64,000 nucleotides of DNA from Persicirhabdus sediminis. GTDB taxonomy: Bacteria; Verrucomicrobiota; Verrucomicrobiia; Verrucomicrobiales; Akkermansiaceae. A model generated the notes under the pieces. It did not search any database. It saw only the letters and a list, made by a program, of their open reading frames with translations, and was not told the DNA's origin. The position numbers and the translations under genes were made by a program. Shown here one piece after another: positions 23,107 to 32,419 of the stretch; positions within the stretch are counted from its first letter, which is position 1, and every line of letters starts with the position of its first letter. The stretch spans positions 540,659 to 604,658 of the forward strand of contig NZ_JAENIM010000039.1 in NCBI RefSeq assembly GCF_016595495.1, in the 5' to 3' direction.

Positions 23107-23991
23107 TTACGCCAGCTGGACGCACATCTGGATGGCGTGGATCATCGATTCCGCGCTCGCTTTACCCTTGCCAGCCAGCGCAAAGGCGGTGCCGTGGTCT
23201 GGGCTGGTGCGTGGGCGTGGAAGACCCAGCGTGATATTTACGCCAGTGTCAAAATCGAGCAGCTTGAGCGGAATTAAGCCTTGATCGTGGTACATGCAGA
23301 GCACCGCGTCGTAGTCGCCATCTACCGCTGGACGGAAAATCGTATCGGCAGCGTGTGGGCCAGAGAATGGTGGCAATAACGACGAAGTATGATCCGTCGG
23401 CATGTACTCGAAGTTCAGCTGGTTGATTGCCGGCTGGATGATGCGTTGGTCTTCATCGCCAAAAGCACCATTTTCGCCGCAGTGTGGGTTGAGACCACAA
23501 ACCGCAATGGCGGGCGAGGTGATGCCTCGTTTGAAGCAGAAATCTACCAGCAAGTTGCCAATGCGGGTGATTTCGTCGCGGTTGAGGTGGCTGGAAACAT
23601 CAGAAATCGCTATGTGCGTGGTCACCAACCCAACGGTCAAACTTTTCCCCGATAGGCACATCGCGTAGTTGCTAACGTCGAGGCGGGTGGCAAAAAATTC
23701 AGTCTGACCGGGAAATGAAAACCCGAGGTCGTGCAGCGCGTCTTTGGCAATTGGGCCAGTGACGACGCCGTCGATTTCACCAAACTTCAACAATGAGGCG
23801 GCTTCTTCCAGCCCGTCGAGCGCTGCTTGGGCGGTCTCTATGGTTGGTTTGCCGGGAATGACATTGTCGAGCTTGGGGCCGATGATGCGGTATTCGCAGT
23901 CAGCTGGAAGCCGGCCAGATTTCAGCGCGGCTTCGATGATTTCCGGACCAATTCCAGCTTGATCCCCTAGGGTGATTCCGATGGTCTTCAT
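23107..23991 (-). CDS. pdxA: 4-hydroxythreonine-4-phosphate dehydrogenase (PdxA family)
   Basis: Oxidises 4-phosphohydroxy-L-threonine in the DXP-dependent pyridoxal phosphate pathway. The N-terminus ITLGDQAGIGPEI, GVVTGPIAKDAL, FPGQTEFFA, and the metal-binding MYHDQGLIPLK plus RTSPDHGTAFALAG are all conserved. At 294 residues it is about 35 shorter than Escherichia coli PdxA, mainly through shorter loops; catalytic parts are complete. It sits directly downstream of the surA-like gene, the same surA-pdxA pairing seen in enterobacteria. Confidence 0.93.
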   Translation of the reverse strand: MKTIGITLGDQAGIGPEIIEAALKSGRLPADCEYRIIGPKLDNVIPGKPTIETAQAALDGLEEAASLLKFGEIDGVVTGPIAKDALHDLGFSFPGQTEFFATRLDVSNYAMCLSGKSLTVGLVTTHIAISDVSSHLNRDEITRIGNLLVDFCFKRGITSPAIAVCGLNPHCGENGAFGDEDQRIIQPAINQLNFEYMPTDHTSSLLPPFSGPHAADTIFRPAVDGDYDAVLCMYHDQGLIPLKLLDFDTGVNITLGLPRPRTSPDHGTAFALAGKGKASAESMIHAIQMCVQLA

Positions 23992-24052
23992 TGTTGTGAG
24001 AAATGAAATGTGGGTTTCTGTAGGGGATTTGGAGTTTTAGCCAGCTGGCAGA

Positions 24053-25036
24053 TTACATTCTGGAGATCATTGCCTTTTTGCGCAGGCGCTCGATCCAGCG
24101 GTCGTGTTTGACTTTGTTTTTCTCAGCACGCACACGGTTTTCCATGGCGCCGCGAACTTCTGACAGCGGCGGCACTGGGCCGTATTTCTTTTTGTTGACG
24201 CGCACGATGGTGAAGCTCAATGGTCCGTCGAGCGGGCCAACGATTTTACCAATATCAGCTTCATCCATGAGAATGTTGGCAAAGGCTGGTGACAGGTCGG
24301 TGCGTTTGGTCATTGGCCATTCGCCACCTTGGTCGGAGCGACTGTCGACGGAATATCTTTTGGCTAGCTCAGCAAAGTCGGCGCCATCGTTGAGTTGTTT
24401 GGCAACGTCTTCAGCTAGCTTGAACTGTGACTCTTGAGTTGAGTCTGGGCGTTCTGGGTCGATTTTTGGAATATCGATCTTGCTGTACTGCAGTTCGTCA
24501 CCTGAGCGGTCACGCATTTGCAGCTTGTTTTCGTTGTACTCAGCTTGCACTTCCTGCGGCAGTGGCGGCACGCTGTCGGAGAAGAAATTCGCGCGCATCG
24601 CTTGCACTTTGATCTTTTTCTCGGTTTCGCGGCGGTGTTGCTGCTGCGTCAGGCCAGCGCTTCTCAGCGCTTTGTGGAATTCTTCTTCGCTGCCGTTGTA
24701 CAGGTTGCGGATTTCCTTTTTGATTTCATCGTCGATGACGTGTGGCGGAATGAATGCACCACGTGCTTTGAATTCGTAGAGGATGAGCTCGCGGTCGATC
24801 AGGTTATCGATGATCTTGTTGCGCTGCTCGGCGATGATTTTGTCATACGCAGGCCCTTTGTTGGGCATCTGCGCGGACAGCGCATCGCGTAGCGGTGTCA
24901 GCTGGAAATTGATTTCGTTATTGGTGATAACGGTGCCGTTGACTTTCACGGCGATGCCATTGACTTTAGTAGCCGCTGCCAGTGTCAGAGGCATGCTGAG
25001 CATGGCGAGAGCGATAGTGAGGTTGCGCAAGATCAT
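24053..25036 (-). CDS. surA: SurA-like periplasmic peptidyl-prolyl isomerase
   Basis: Chaperone/isomerase for outer-membrane proteins in the periplasm. Residues 1-22 are a signal peptide (LTIALAMLSMPLTLAAA). A SurA_N chaperone domain covers about 25-185 (VNGTVITNNEINFQL, DNLIDRELILYEF, GLTQQQHRRETEKKI). One parvulin domain follows at about 185-295 (FAELAKRYSVDSRSDQGGEW, VGPLDGPLSFTIVRV). Escherichia coli SurA has two parvulin domains; having one is common in other phyla. The gene lies between mfd and pdxA, with gaps of about 70 and 60 bases. Confidence 0.88.
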   Translation of the reverse strand: MILRNLTIALAMLSMPLTLAAATKVNGIAVKVNGTVITNNEINFQLTPLRDALSAQMPNKGPAYDKIIAEQRNKIIDNLIDRELILYEFKARGAFIPPHVIDDEIKKEIRNLYNGSEEEFHKALRSAGLTQQQHRRETEKKIKVQAMRANFFSDSVPPLPQEVQAEYNENKLQMRDRSGDELQYSKIDIPKIDPERPDSTQESQFKLAEDVAKQLNDGADFAELAKRYSVDSRSDQGGEWPMTKRTDLSPAFANILMDEADIGKIVGPLDGPLSFTIVRVNKKKYGPVPPLSEVRGAMENRVRAEKNKVKHDRWIERLRKKAMISRM

Positions 25037-25107
25037 ATAAGGGAGATTGGTGGAAAATTGGAAAGGTTCACAGGTCCTGTGAAAGTTGTGAATGGTGGTT
25101 AGTTTGA

Positions 25108-28100
25108 TTAAAGTTTTTGCAGCCAGTCGATGGCCTCGTCAAGCTTTCGGCTTGCTACGGTTTCTGTCAACCGAGGGAATCGTTTTCCTGTAAGGGTGAT
25201 ATACTCGCCATTGCGCGTTAGTTTCAAGCGCTGATCGCGTATTTCTACGCTGGTGATTCTATTTCTGGCAGCAATGAGCTTCAGACGGGTGGTGTCGAGC
25301 AGGCGGACAACCGGCACGGATGGCTTGCCAAAGCGGTCTTTCCATCTAGCGGTGAGCTTTTTCAGCTCTCTGAGATCTTGGCACTCGGCGAGCTCTTTGT
25401 AGGCGGCAATGCGCATTCTTGCGTCAGGCATGTAGTCGCCAGGAATGAAACATGGCAGGTTGGATTTTGGATCGCTGCCAAGGAAGTCGCCTTCGTTGAA
25501 ACAGAGGAAATCTGCGCGCAAGGTGACGTCGACTCGTTGTTTTACCGTGCCGCCGCGCAGCCTGTCGATGCTCTGGCGCAGTAGCTGGCAGTAAAGGTCG
25601 AAGCCGATAGAAACGATGTGGCCAGATTGTTTGGTGCCCAGCAGGTTGCCGGCGCCGCGGATTTCTAGATCGCGCATGGCAATTTTAAACCCAGACCCCA
25701 GCGCGGTATATTGCTGAATGGCATTGATGCGCTTGCGGGCATCGCCGTGGATCATGTCGCTCGGTAAAAGCAGAATCGCATACGCTTGGCCGCCAGCTCG
25801 CCCGACACGTCCGCGCAGCTGGTAGAGATCAGCGAGGCCAAAGCGATCAGCGCGGTCGATGATGATGGTATTGGCATTGGGAATGTCGATGCCGCTCTCA
25901 ATGATGGTGGTGGCCAGCAAGATATCCGCTTCTCCCTGCACAAATGATTTCATCACCACTTCCAGCTGGTCTTTTTCCATCTGCCCGTGGCCCACCACGC
26001 AGGTGGCTGAAGGAACCAGCTCCTGTAGACGTTTTTGCACCATCTCGATGGTTTGCACGCGGTTGTGGAGGAAATACACCTGACCACCGCGCTTGAGCTC
26101 TTTTTCAATCGCCTGCTTGATCACCGCTTCATCGTAGCCGCAAATGCTGGTATGGATGGGCACTTTGCCCGGCAATGGCGTATCGATGGTGGACATGTCA
26201 CGCGCGCCCATCATGGATAAATACAGCGTGCGTGGAATTGGCGTGGCTGAAAGTGTCAGCACGTCGATCTGGCGGAAGATTTCTTTAAATTGCTCTTTGT
26301 GTTTCACCCCAAACCGCTGCTCTTCGTCAACGATGGCGAGTCCGAGGTTTTTGTAGCTGACGTCTTTGGAAATCAAGCGATGTGTGCCAATGACGATGTC
26401 GACGGATCCATCAGCGAGCCCCTTGAGGGTTTCGCGCACTTCAGCTGGTTTGCGGAAGCGGTTGAGCAGCTCGATGCGCAGTGGGTAGTCTGACATGCGC
26501 TCGCGGAACGTGCGCCAGTGTTGCTCAGCTAGCACGGTAGTGGGGCAGAGCAGGGCGACTTGGCGGCCAGAAGTGGCGGATTTGAAGGCCGCTCGGATGG
26601 CCACTTCGGTTTTGCCAAACCCGACGTCACCGCAGATCAGCCGGTCCATCGCCTTGGCGCATTCCATGTCTGCTTTGACGTCTTCGATGGCATCGCGCTG
26701 GCCAGGAGTGAGTTCAAAGTGGAATGAATTCTCAAATTCGTACATCCACCGGTTGTCGGCGTCGTGTGGGTTGGATTTTTCTACATTGCGCTCAGCTTGG
26801 ATTTTCAACAGCTGGGCGGCGTAATCCATGATCGACTTCTCCGCCTGCTGGCGAGTTTTCCCCCAGCTGGTGGTGCCAATTTTGCTTAACTGTGGTGTTT
26901 TGCCGCCGATGCCCACGTAGCGGGTGAGCAGGTGCGCTTGATCCAGCGGCACGCTGAGCGTCGTCTGATCGCGGTAGAGGATGTGGATTTCTTCGTATCC
27001 ATCTTCATCTTTGGCAATGCCATTGAATTTACCAATGCCATACTCGCTGTGGACAACAAAATCTCCGTAGTCGACCTCCTCGAGCGCCAGCTGGCCACGA
27101 TTGCGCCTTTGGTGGTCTTGGCTGGTGAGTTTGCGTCGCCGCTGGGGTGTTTGGTAGCGACCAAATAGCTCCGATGACGAGAGAAATGCCAGCTTAGCAT
27201 CCGGCATGGTGAAGCCTTGCACGAGCTCGCCAATCAGCGGCGTCAGTGAGGCATTTTTGAAAAAATCTTCGTCGACGAGTTCCTCGAAGCGTTCTTGCTC
27301 AGCTGGTCGGCTAAAGGTGATGAAGATCTGCCAGTCGTCACTGCGCCAGTCGGCAATCTGCTGGAAAAACCTGTGACGGCGAGTTTCCTGTAAAATGAAA
27401 TCGCCGGCGTCAAAATGACCTAATGGACTGCCAATCACTTCAGGCGCGTTGGTTCCGCCGTCTGAGAGCTCGGCAAGTGCGCGCGCTGGAATGTCGTCGC
27501 CAGCTGAAATCACCCAGTCGTCGTCGCTAAGGTAGTCGCCGAGCGTGGCCATTTCCTGCGACTCGGTCACCACCAGCTCGGCCTGCTGGCATTTGTTGCG
27601 CGAGACTTGCGAGTCGAGGTCAAACTCGCGGATGCTCTCGACTTCAGTATCAAAAAATTCGATGCGATACGGGAACTCAGCCTGCCACGGGAAAACGTCT
27701 AAGATGCCGCCGCGGCGCGCAAACTGCCCGCGCGAGTGAATTTGGTGAACTTTTTCAAATTGCTCACTGCTCAATGTTTTTTCCAGCTGCTCGGGTGGCA
27801 GTTCATCACCTAGCTGGATGATGATTTTGCCATCGCTCAGCGATTCTGGCACCGGCGCTGGGCTGTCGAGCGCATCAGGGGAAAATAGAAATACGGTGGG
27901 CGCGCTGAGTTTGTCGGGTGAATGCAGCACCTGCAGCGAGGCCAATCGTTCCGCGGCAATTTCCGGCGCGGTGATTTCACCTTCGCCATTGCTTTCCGGA
28001 ATATCTGGAACCACCGTGGCTTTGATGCCCCAGAGCTCCAGCTCAGACGCTAAACGCTCGCGAACCCGTGGGTGTGGGTGGGTGAAACAGACACGCCGGC

Positions 28101-28305
28101 CAGAGGGGAATTTCTCCTGTAGGCGAATGCATGCGAGGATAAATGCGTAGCCTGAATCCGCCACGCAATCCAGCTCGACGATTTCAGCTGGATTCTCCAG
28201 CGCGTCAATCAGCTGGCGCACCGCTGGGATGCGCTGGGCTTTTTTGATACCCGGGGAATGTGGCTGGATTGGTTTTTTACTCACGATCGAAATGGTCGAA
28301 CCCAT
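25108..28305 (-). CDS. mfd: Transcription-repair coupling factor
   Basis: ATP-dependent translocase that removes RNA polymerase stalled at DNA lesions and recruits UvrA. Order of parts: UvrB-like N-terminal domains ([23 protein letters not shown]), RNA-polymerase interaction domain ([16 protein letters not shown]), helicase lobe 1 with Walker [12 protein letters not shown] and motif [15 protein letters not shown], lobe 2 with the TRG region, QLRGRVGRA and [13 protein letters not shown], then the C-terminal autoinhibitory domain. The ATG at 28305 gives 1065 residues. The longer frame would start at a TTG (28362) that lies inside the T-tract of the preceding gene's terminator, so I reject it. 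Codons contain several CCAGCTGG copies. Confidence 0.94.
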   Translation of the reverse strand: MGSTISIVSKKPIQPHSPGIKKAQRIPAVRQLIDALENPAEIVELDCVADSGYAFILACIRLQEKFPSGRRVCFTHPHPRVRERLASELELWGIKATVVPDIPESNGEGEITAPEIAAERLASLQVLHSPDKLSAPTVFLFSPDALDSPAPVPESLSDGKIIIQLGDELPPEQLEKTLSSEQFEKVHQIHSRGQFARRGGILDVFPWQAEFPYRIEFFDTEVESIREFDLDSQVSRNKCQQAELVVTESQEMATLGDYLSDDDWVISAGDDIPARALAELSDGGTNAPEVIGSPLGHFDAGDFILQETRRHRFFQQIADWRSDDWQIFITFSRPAEQERFEELVDEDFFKNASLTPLIGELVQGFTMPDAKLAFLSSSELFGRYQTPQRRRKLTSQDHQRRNRGQLALEEVDYGDFVVHSEYGIGKFNGIAKDEDGYEEIHILYRDQTTLSVPLDQAHLLTRYVGIGGKTPQLSKIGTTSWGKTRQQAEKSIMDYAAQLLKIQAERNVEKSNPHDADNRWMYEFENSFHFELTPGQRDAIEDVKADMECAKAMDRLICGDVGFGKTEVAIRAAFKSATSGRQVALLCPTTVLAEQHWRTFRERMSDYPLRIELLNRFRKPAEVRETLKGLADGSVDIVIGTHRLISKDVSYKNLGLAIVDEEQRFGVKHKEQFKEIFRQIDVLTLSATPIPRTLYLSMMGARDMSTIDTPLPGKVPIHTSICGYDEAVIKQAIEKELKRGGQVYFLHNRVQTIEMVQKRLQELVPSATCVVGHGQMEKDQLEVVMKSFVQGEADILLATTIIESGIDIPNANTIIIDRADRFGLADLYQLRGRVGRAGGQAYAILLLPSDMIHGDARKRINAIQQYTALGSGFKIAMRDLEIRGAGNLLGTKQSGHIVSIGFDLYCQLLRQSIDRLRGGTVKQRVDVTLRADFLCFNEGDFLGSDPKSNLPCFIPGDYMPDARMRIAAYKELAECQDLRELKKLTARWKDRFGKPSVPVVRLLDTTRLKLIAARNRITSVEIRDQRLKLTRNGEYITLTGKRFPRLTETVASRKLDEAIDWLQKL

Positions 28306-28350
28306 GCAAACGTGATTTCTATCTGCTGGCAATGCCAATCGATTCACTAA

Positions 28351-28394
28351 GCGCAAAAACAAAACAAGCTAGCAGCTGGAAAGGCTGCTAGCTG
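28351..28394 (-). terminator. Intrinsic terminator of the small lipoprotein gene
   Basis: On the minus strand AGCTAGCAGCC, a short loop and GCTGCTAGCT form a 10-bp stem, followed by TGTTTTGTTTTTG. It lies about 26 bases after the lipoprotein stop codon and just before mfd. Confidence 0.8.
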
Positions 28395-28419
28395 GGAGAT
28401 CAAACAATCAATGCGAGAT

Positions 28420-28548
28420 CTAGAAACCTAATGTTGTAGCGGTTCCTTTGACAATTTTGCCTGGAGCTTTGAGAATATTACCAAGGACCGTGCATGAGCT
28501 CAATGAGAGGAGAGCGATTGCAGCTGTAATTAAGCGAAGTGTGCGCAT
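28420..28548 (-). CDS. Very small lipoprotein (42 residues)
   Basis: A short frame starting MRTLRLITAAIALLSLSSC with a textbook lipoprotein signal: a basic n-region, a hydrophobic core and lipobox LSSC with Cys19. The predicted mature peptide is only 24 residues (CTVLGNILKAPGKIVKG and TATTLGF). The length and shape recall entericidin-like and other tiny envelope lipoproteins, but I do not recognise a family. An intrinsic terminator follows directly, which supports a real gene. No Shine-Dalgarno site is visible, as is common here. Divergent from the amidase gene. Confidence 0.68.
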   Translation of the reverse strand: MRTLRLITAAIALLSLSSCTVLGNILKAPGKIVKGTATTLGF

Positions 28549-28719
28549 GTAAGAGATAAATAGAAATCCCAGCGGGGCTGTCAATCATCATGATGGGATT
28601 TGTTATTGATAATTCGTAATCAAGCTATTGTTTGGAATTCCTTATAAAAGCGGGTGGGATACTTGAAAATTCCTTATTTTAAGTTTCTTATGACGATTGC
28701 ATCGTGCTATTAATTACTC

Positions 28720-29499
28720 ATGAATGTTTTTTGCTGCCTTAAAAGTTTCTCGCTGATTGCGGTGCTAGGATTGTGCTCCTGCTCACAATCTCCTCCAGTT
28801 GTGGATATTAAACCTGGAGGAAATTCATCTGGCTATGGCGCGACGGCAGCAGTTTCTAGCAACTACAACCCTGTGCCAGCTGGCAGCCCAGCAAAGTCGC
28901 CAACGCAGTTATACAGCGAGGCTAACGTAAAGCGTGACTATATCCCTAAGGGAACTCACGGCAGAAAAGTGAAACGCACGCTGCGTCCGCGCTACATCAC
29001 TATTCACAGTACGCAGAACTACAGCTCACAGGCAGATGCATGGCAGCATTCTAAGGCATTAAAAAATGGCGCACTGAGCTGCCGCAAGGTCAAAGGTGGC
29101 AACCGCATTGGCTATCTAACTTGGCATTACACCGTCGACCAGAGCGTGGCGGTGCAGCATTTGCCAACTAACGAGCAAGGTGAGCATGCAGATTACGACG
29201 GTCCAGGAAACAACTACAGCATTGGCATAGAGATGTGCGAAAACCGCGGCAATGACCGTGCGCGCACACTTGATAGAACGGCTAAGCTGACTGCCTACCT
29301 GATGCATCAATACAAAATTCCTATCAATCGCGTGGTGCCACATTACCACTGGCCACGATTTGGCCATGACCCAATGCATAAAAATTGCCCACACTTTTTG
29401 CTAGATAATGGTCGCCCAGGTAAAAAATGGAGACAATATCAGGCGCAGATTAAGAAACATTACGACTCTATCACAAAACCAGCTGGAGGTATGTTCTAG
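28720..29499 (+). CDS. N-acetylmuramoyl-L-alanine amidase, lipoprotein (Amidase_2)
   Basis: Zinc amidase that cleaves the bond between muramic acid and the stem peptide of peptidoglycan. The signal LIAVLGLCSC has a lipobox-like end with Cys at 20 or 22, so it is probably membrane-anchored in the periplasm. A Ser/Pro-rich linker (to about residue 75) precedes the Amidase_2 fold: YITIHST with the first zinc His, LTWHYTVDQ, GNNYSIGIEMCEN, and HKNCPHFLL with the last His/Cys pair. The 259-residue length suits a single-domain enzyme. A role in wall turnover or recycling is inferred. Confidence 0.9.
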   Translation: MNVFCCLKSFSLIAVLGLCSCSQSPPVVDIKPGGNSSGYGATAAVSSNYNPVPAGSPAKSPTQLYSEANVKRDYIPKGTHGRKVKRTLRPRYITIHSTQNYSSQADAWQHSKALKNGALSCRKVKGGNRIGYLTWHYTVDQSVAVQHLPTNEQGEHADYDGPGNNYSIGIEMCENRGNDRARTLDRTAKLTAYLMHQYKIPINRVVPHYHWPRFGHDPMHKNCPHFLLDNGRPGKKWRQYQAQIKKHYDSITKPAGGMF

Positions 29500-29528
29500 C
29501 TGATTGTTAGTCATTTCTGTTATATTTC

Positions 29529-29569
29529 TAGCCAGCTGACGCATTGATATGTCAGCTGGCTAATTTTTT
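29529..29569 (+). terminator. Intrinsic terminator of the amidase gene
   Basis: A perfect 12-bp stem TAGCCAGCTGAC / GTCAGCTGGCTA with a 10-base loop, followed by ATTTTTTG. The stem includes the CAGCTG core of the dispersed palindrome. Confidence 0.9.
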
Positions 29570-29701
29570 GCCGTAAATTAACAGATTTACGTCTATCAAA
29601 ATCCGCCATCTCAATTACCTAAGTCATATTAACGATAATGGCTTGGCATTGAGCTAGATTGCCGTTAATAGGATTATGTATTTCAAACAAATTACACAGC
29701 A

Positions 29702-31363
29702 ATGAGCTTTTTGCCTGAACCCTTCAAACACTCTTACGAAATCGATCCCAAATATAAAACCAGTGCTGCATACTTCAGCATGGAGTTTGCGATCGATCAA
29801 ACATTGAAAATCTACTCTGGTGGACTTGGCTTTCTAGCAGGTTCGCACATGCGTAGTGCCTATGATCTCAAACAGAACATGATAGGCATCGGAATTCTCT
29901 GGTCATACGGCTACTATAACCAAGCGCGCGGCGAGAACCGCGAAATGGCGGTGCAAAACCGTCGCAAAGACTATCACTTTCTTAAAGACACTGGAATTAA
30001 GTACACCATCACCGTGCACGACCACGATGTATGGGTGAAGGTACTTTACATGGAGCCAGATACCTTTGGCTCTGCGCCAATGTTCCTGCTCACTACAGAC
30101 ATTGAGGAAAATGACGTGCTTTCACGTACTATTTCTCACCGACTATATGATAGTGACTTCCTAACACGTACCGCTCAATACATCTTGCTAGGTGTAGGTG
30201 GTGCTAGATTGCTAGAAGAGCTGGGTGTTGATCCAGACGTATGGCACCTCAATGAGGCACACGCGCTGTCAGCTGCCTTCCATGTTTACAAGAAAACCAA
30301 GAGCCTGGAAGAAGTGAAGAAGCGTTTTGTCTTCACCACACACACACCTGTTGAGGCTGGTAACGAAAAATCATCATTCGACTTGCTTCGCAAATTCACC
30401 TTCTTTGGTGGACTGCCAGAAGCTGAGCTGCGTGAACTCTGCGGCATTGACGGTGATGAATTTAACCACTCGCTAGCTGCTTTCCGCATGTGTCGCCTGT
30501 CTAACGGTGTCTCTAAGCTTCACGGTGAAGTTTCCCGTAAAATGTGGGCTGGTTACGACAACATTTGTCCAATCACGCACGTCACTAACGCGCAGAATAA
30601 GCGTTACTGGGTGGACGAACAGCTCGAAGAGGCGCGCCTCGACAATAATTTCAAAGCGATTGCTAAGCGCAAACGTGAGCTGAAGAAAAAACTCTTCAAA
30701 GAAGTAGCTGACCAAACTGGTCGTCTGTTTGATCCAGACTACCTAACGATCGTGTGGGCTCGTCGTTTTGCTGACTACAAACGCGCTGACCTCATCACAC
30801 GCGACATCGAGCGATTTGAAGAAATCCTCAATGACGCAGACCGTCCGGTGCAGGTGATCTGGGCTGGTAAACCATTCCCGAAAGATTACGGCGCGGTGGA
30901 TATGTTCAACCGACTGGTCAATCTATCACGTGAGCATCCGCGCATGGCGGTATTGGTTGGTTACGAGCTCTCTCTATCAAAGCTGCTGAAAGACGGCTCT
31001 GATATGTGGCTGAACAACCCAATCGTCACCCGTGAAGCATCCGGCACATCCGGCATGACTGCGGCGATGAATGCTAGTGTTAACTACTCCACTAACGACG
31101 GCTGGGTTTGTGAGTTTGCTAAAGATGGTGAGAATTCATTCATCATTCCTGAGGCTGATACTGATCTCACACCTGAAGCGCGTGATCACCACGACATGCT
31201 TGGATTCTATCAAGTGCTCGAAGATAAAGTGCTTCCCGCCTACTACGATGAGCCAGAGCAGTGGTGGAAAATCGTCAAACAGAGCATGGACGATGTGGTG
31301 CCATTCTTTGATGCCGACCGCATGGCTGACGAGTATTATAGCAAAATCTACGACGCTAAATAA
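29702..31363 (+). CDS. Alpha-glucan phosphorylase family protein (GT35) lacking the PLP lysine
   Basis: Belongs to the bacterial alpha-glucan phosphorylase group that releases glucose 1-phosphate from glycogen or maltodextrin. Family marks include AAYFSMEFAIDQTLKIYSGGLG, WHLNEAHALSAA, FTTHTPVEAGNE and WARRFADYKRADL. The cofactor segment reads EASGTSGMTAAMN where the family normally has SGMKAAMN: the lysine that holds pyridoxal phosphate is Thr453. Everything around it is intact, including DGWVCEFAKDGENSF. The protein may therefore not bind PLP covalently, or may not be a phosphorylase at all. It has 553 residues, near the short class length. It is monocistronic with a strong terminator. Confidence 0.85.
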   Translation: MSFLPEPFKHSYEIDPKYKTSAAYFSMEFAIDQTLKIYSGGLGFLAGSHMRSAYDLKQNMIGIGILWSYGYYNQARGENREMAVQNRRKDYHFLKDTGIKYTITVHDHDVWVKVLYMEPDTFGSAPMFLLTTDIEENDVLSRTISHRLYDSDFLTRTAQYILLGVGGARLLEELGVDPDVWHLNEAHALSAAFHVYKKTKSLEEVKKRFVFTTHTPVEAGNEKSSFDLLRKFTFFGGLPEAELRELCGIDGDEFNHSLAAFRMCRLSNGVSKLHGEVSRKMWAGYDNICPITHVTNAQNKRYWVDEQLEEARLDNNFKAIAKRKRELKKKLFKEVADQTGRLFDPDYLTIVWARRFADYKRADLITRDIERFEEILNDADRPVQVIWAGKPFPKDYGAVDMFNRLVNLSREHPRMAVLVGYELSLSKLLKDGSDMWLNNPIVTREASGTSGMTAAMNASVNYSTNDGWVCEFAKDGENSFIIPEADTDLTPEARDHHDMLGFYQVLEDKVLPAYYDEPEQWWKIVKQSMDDVVPFFDADRMADEYYSKIYDAK

Positions 31364-31392
31364 GCGATTCGTTAGCATTATTTAATCTCTAT

Positions 31393-31431
31393 CCGTCACT
31401 CACCAGCTAGCTGGGGGGTGACGGATTTTTT
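31393..31431 (+). terminator. Intrinsic terminator of the phosphorylase-family gene
   Basis: CCGTCAC and GTGACGG form the stem base, with CCAGCTAGCTGG at the top, followed by ATTTTTTG. Confidence 0.88.
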
Positions 31432-31444
31432 GTGTTCAGAAATG

Positions 31445-31468
31445 AAACGGTGAAATAAACTACCGTTT
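31445..31468 (+). promoter_or_regulatory. Inverted repeat upstream of the PEP-CTERM gene
   Basis: AAACGGT and ACCGTTT are separated by 10 bases, about 70 bases before the start codon of the PEP-CTERM protein. It has the geometry of a dimeric repressor or activator site. No sigma-54 promoter of the kind often tied to PEP-CTERM genes is convincing nearby. Confidence 0.35.
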
Positions 31469-31538
31469 AGGGTATTATTATCTGGCAGGATCTAATTATT
31501 TATGATTCACTGATGATGAATTCTTTAACTGGTGAATT

Positions 31539-32333
31539 ATGAGACGAAATTATGACAAATTGAGAAGCTGTATTCTGCTGGCTGCCACTATATGCGGCGG
31601 CGCCGCACAAGCAGCAACGGTGATAGCGGATGACTTTACCGCAACTGATCAAGATCCATTTACGGGTTCCTCCACGGCGCTCACTTGGACAGGGGATTTG
31701 GCTGAGCTGGAATTGGCTGGCAATAGAATCCAGCAGGATACCAGTCAGGTAGTTAGCACGATTACTACAAATATTTCAACAATTGATAGCTTGGGCTTAG
31801 GCGAGATTTACCAATGGGTTGGGCAAGTTGGGCGAGTCTCGGGCTCGATGACTGTGACTGACGAGAACTGGGGTGGGATTGTTATAAGCTCGGACAGCAG
31901 TGATGCAGCGGCCATTGAAGCGGGTACCATGAATGGCTATCGTCTGGTATTAAAAGACGGCGATGGGGGGGATTTCGTGGCTCTTGAGCAAGCGTCCGGC
32001 TCAGGCTGGAGTCAAATAGCTAGAGACGACCAAGCAAATGCTGCTATCAACATGGCAACAAACCCGGTGATGACCATTACGCTAGATGAGAATGGTGTCT
32101 TTGATTTTAATGTCGTTCTGTCGGCAGGTGCTGTAACAAGATCGGGTAGCTTTGATACTGGCGGCGCGATCACTTTGGATAATTTCTCTGGATTTACCAT
32201 CAGCAGTGGTGCTTCTCCACGCCTTGCCTACCTTGATGATTTCTCACTGTCGATTGAAGCCATTCCCGAGCCAGCCACGTTGAGCCTGATCTCACTAGCA
32301 GGCTTTGGATTTATTTTACGCCGTCGCACCTAA
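31539..32333 (+). CDS. PEP-CTERM sorting-domain protein
   Basis: Secreted protein with an N-terminal signal peptide (CILLAATICGGAAQA, about residues 11-25), a beta-rich central part full of Thr, Asp and Gly resembling a jelly-roll/LamG-like fold, and a C-terminal sorting signal: IPEPATLSL, a hydrophobic helix and the RRRT end. PEP-CTERM proteins are processed by an exosortase, not encoded in this window, and displayed on the surface or in exopolysaccharide. The 264-residue length is typical. A direct role is unknown. Isolated between two terminators. Confidence 0.9.
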   Translation: MRRNYDKLRSCILLAATICGGAAQAATVIADDFTATDQDPFTGSSTALTWTGDLAELELAGNRIQQDTSQVVSTITTNISTIDSLGLGEIYQWVGQVGRVSGSMTVTDENWGGIVISSDSSDAAAIEAGTMNGYRLVLKDGDGGDFVALEQASGSGWSQIARDDQANAAINMATNPVMTITLDENGVFDFNVVLSAGAVTRSGSFDTGGAITLDNFSGFTISSGASPRLAYLDDFSLSIEAIPEPATLSLISLAGFGFILRRRT

Positions 32334-32359
32334 TCTGGTACCTATCGATCAAAAAACAA

Positions 32360-32392
32360 AAACACCGCAGCCTATTTGGCTGCGGTGTTTTT
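32360..32392. terminator. Bidirectional intrinsic terminator
   Basis: AACACCGCAGCC and GGCTGCGGTGTT form a perfect 12-bp stem with a 5-base loop, flanked by an A-rich run on the left and TTTTT on the right. It can end both the PEP-CTERM gene and the convergent DUF6172-like gene. Confidence 0.9.
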
Positions 32393-32419
32393 CAGTTAGA
32401 TAACTGTGAGAGCTGAAAA

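Noticed and set aside
28306-28362. N-terminal extension of Mfd from the TTG at 28362
   Set aside because: That start overlaps the T-tract of the upstream terminator and the added residues are not Mfd-like.
31470-31500. Sigma-54 promoter (TCTGGCAGGATCTAATTATT) before the PEP-CTERM gene
   Set aside because: It has a GG at the right place but no GC at -12.
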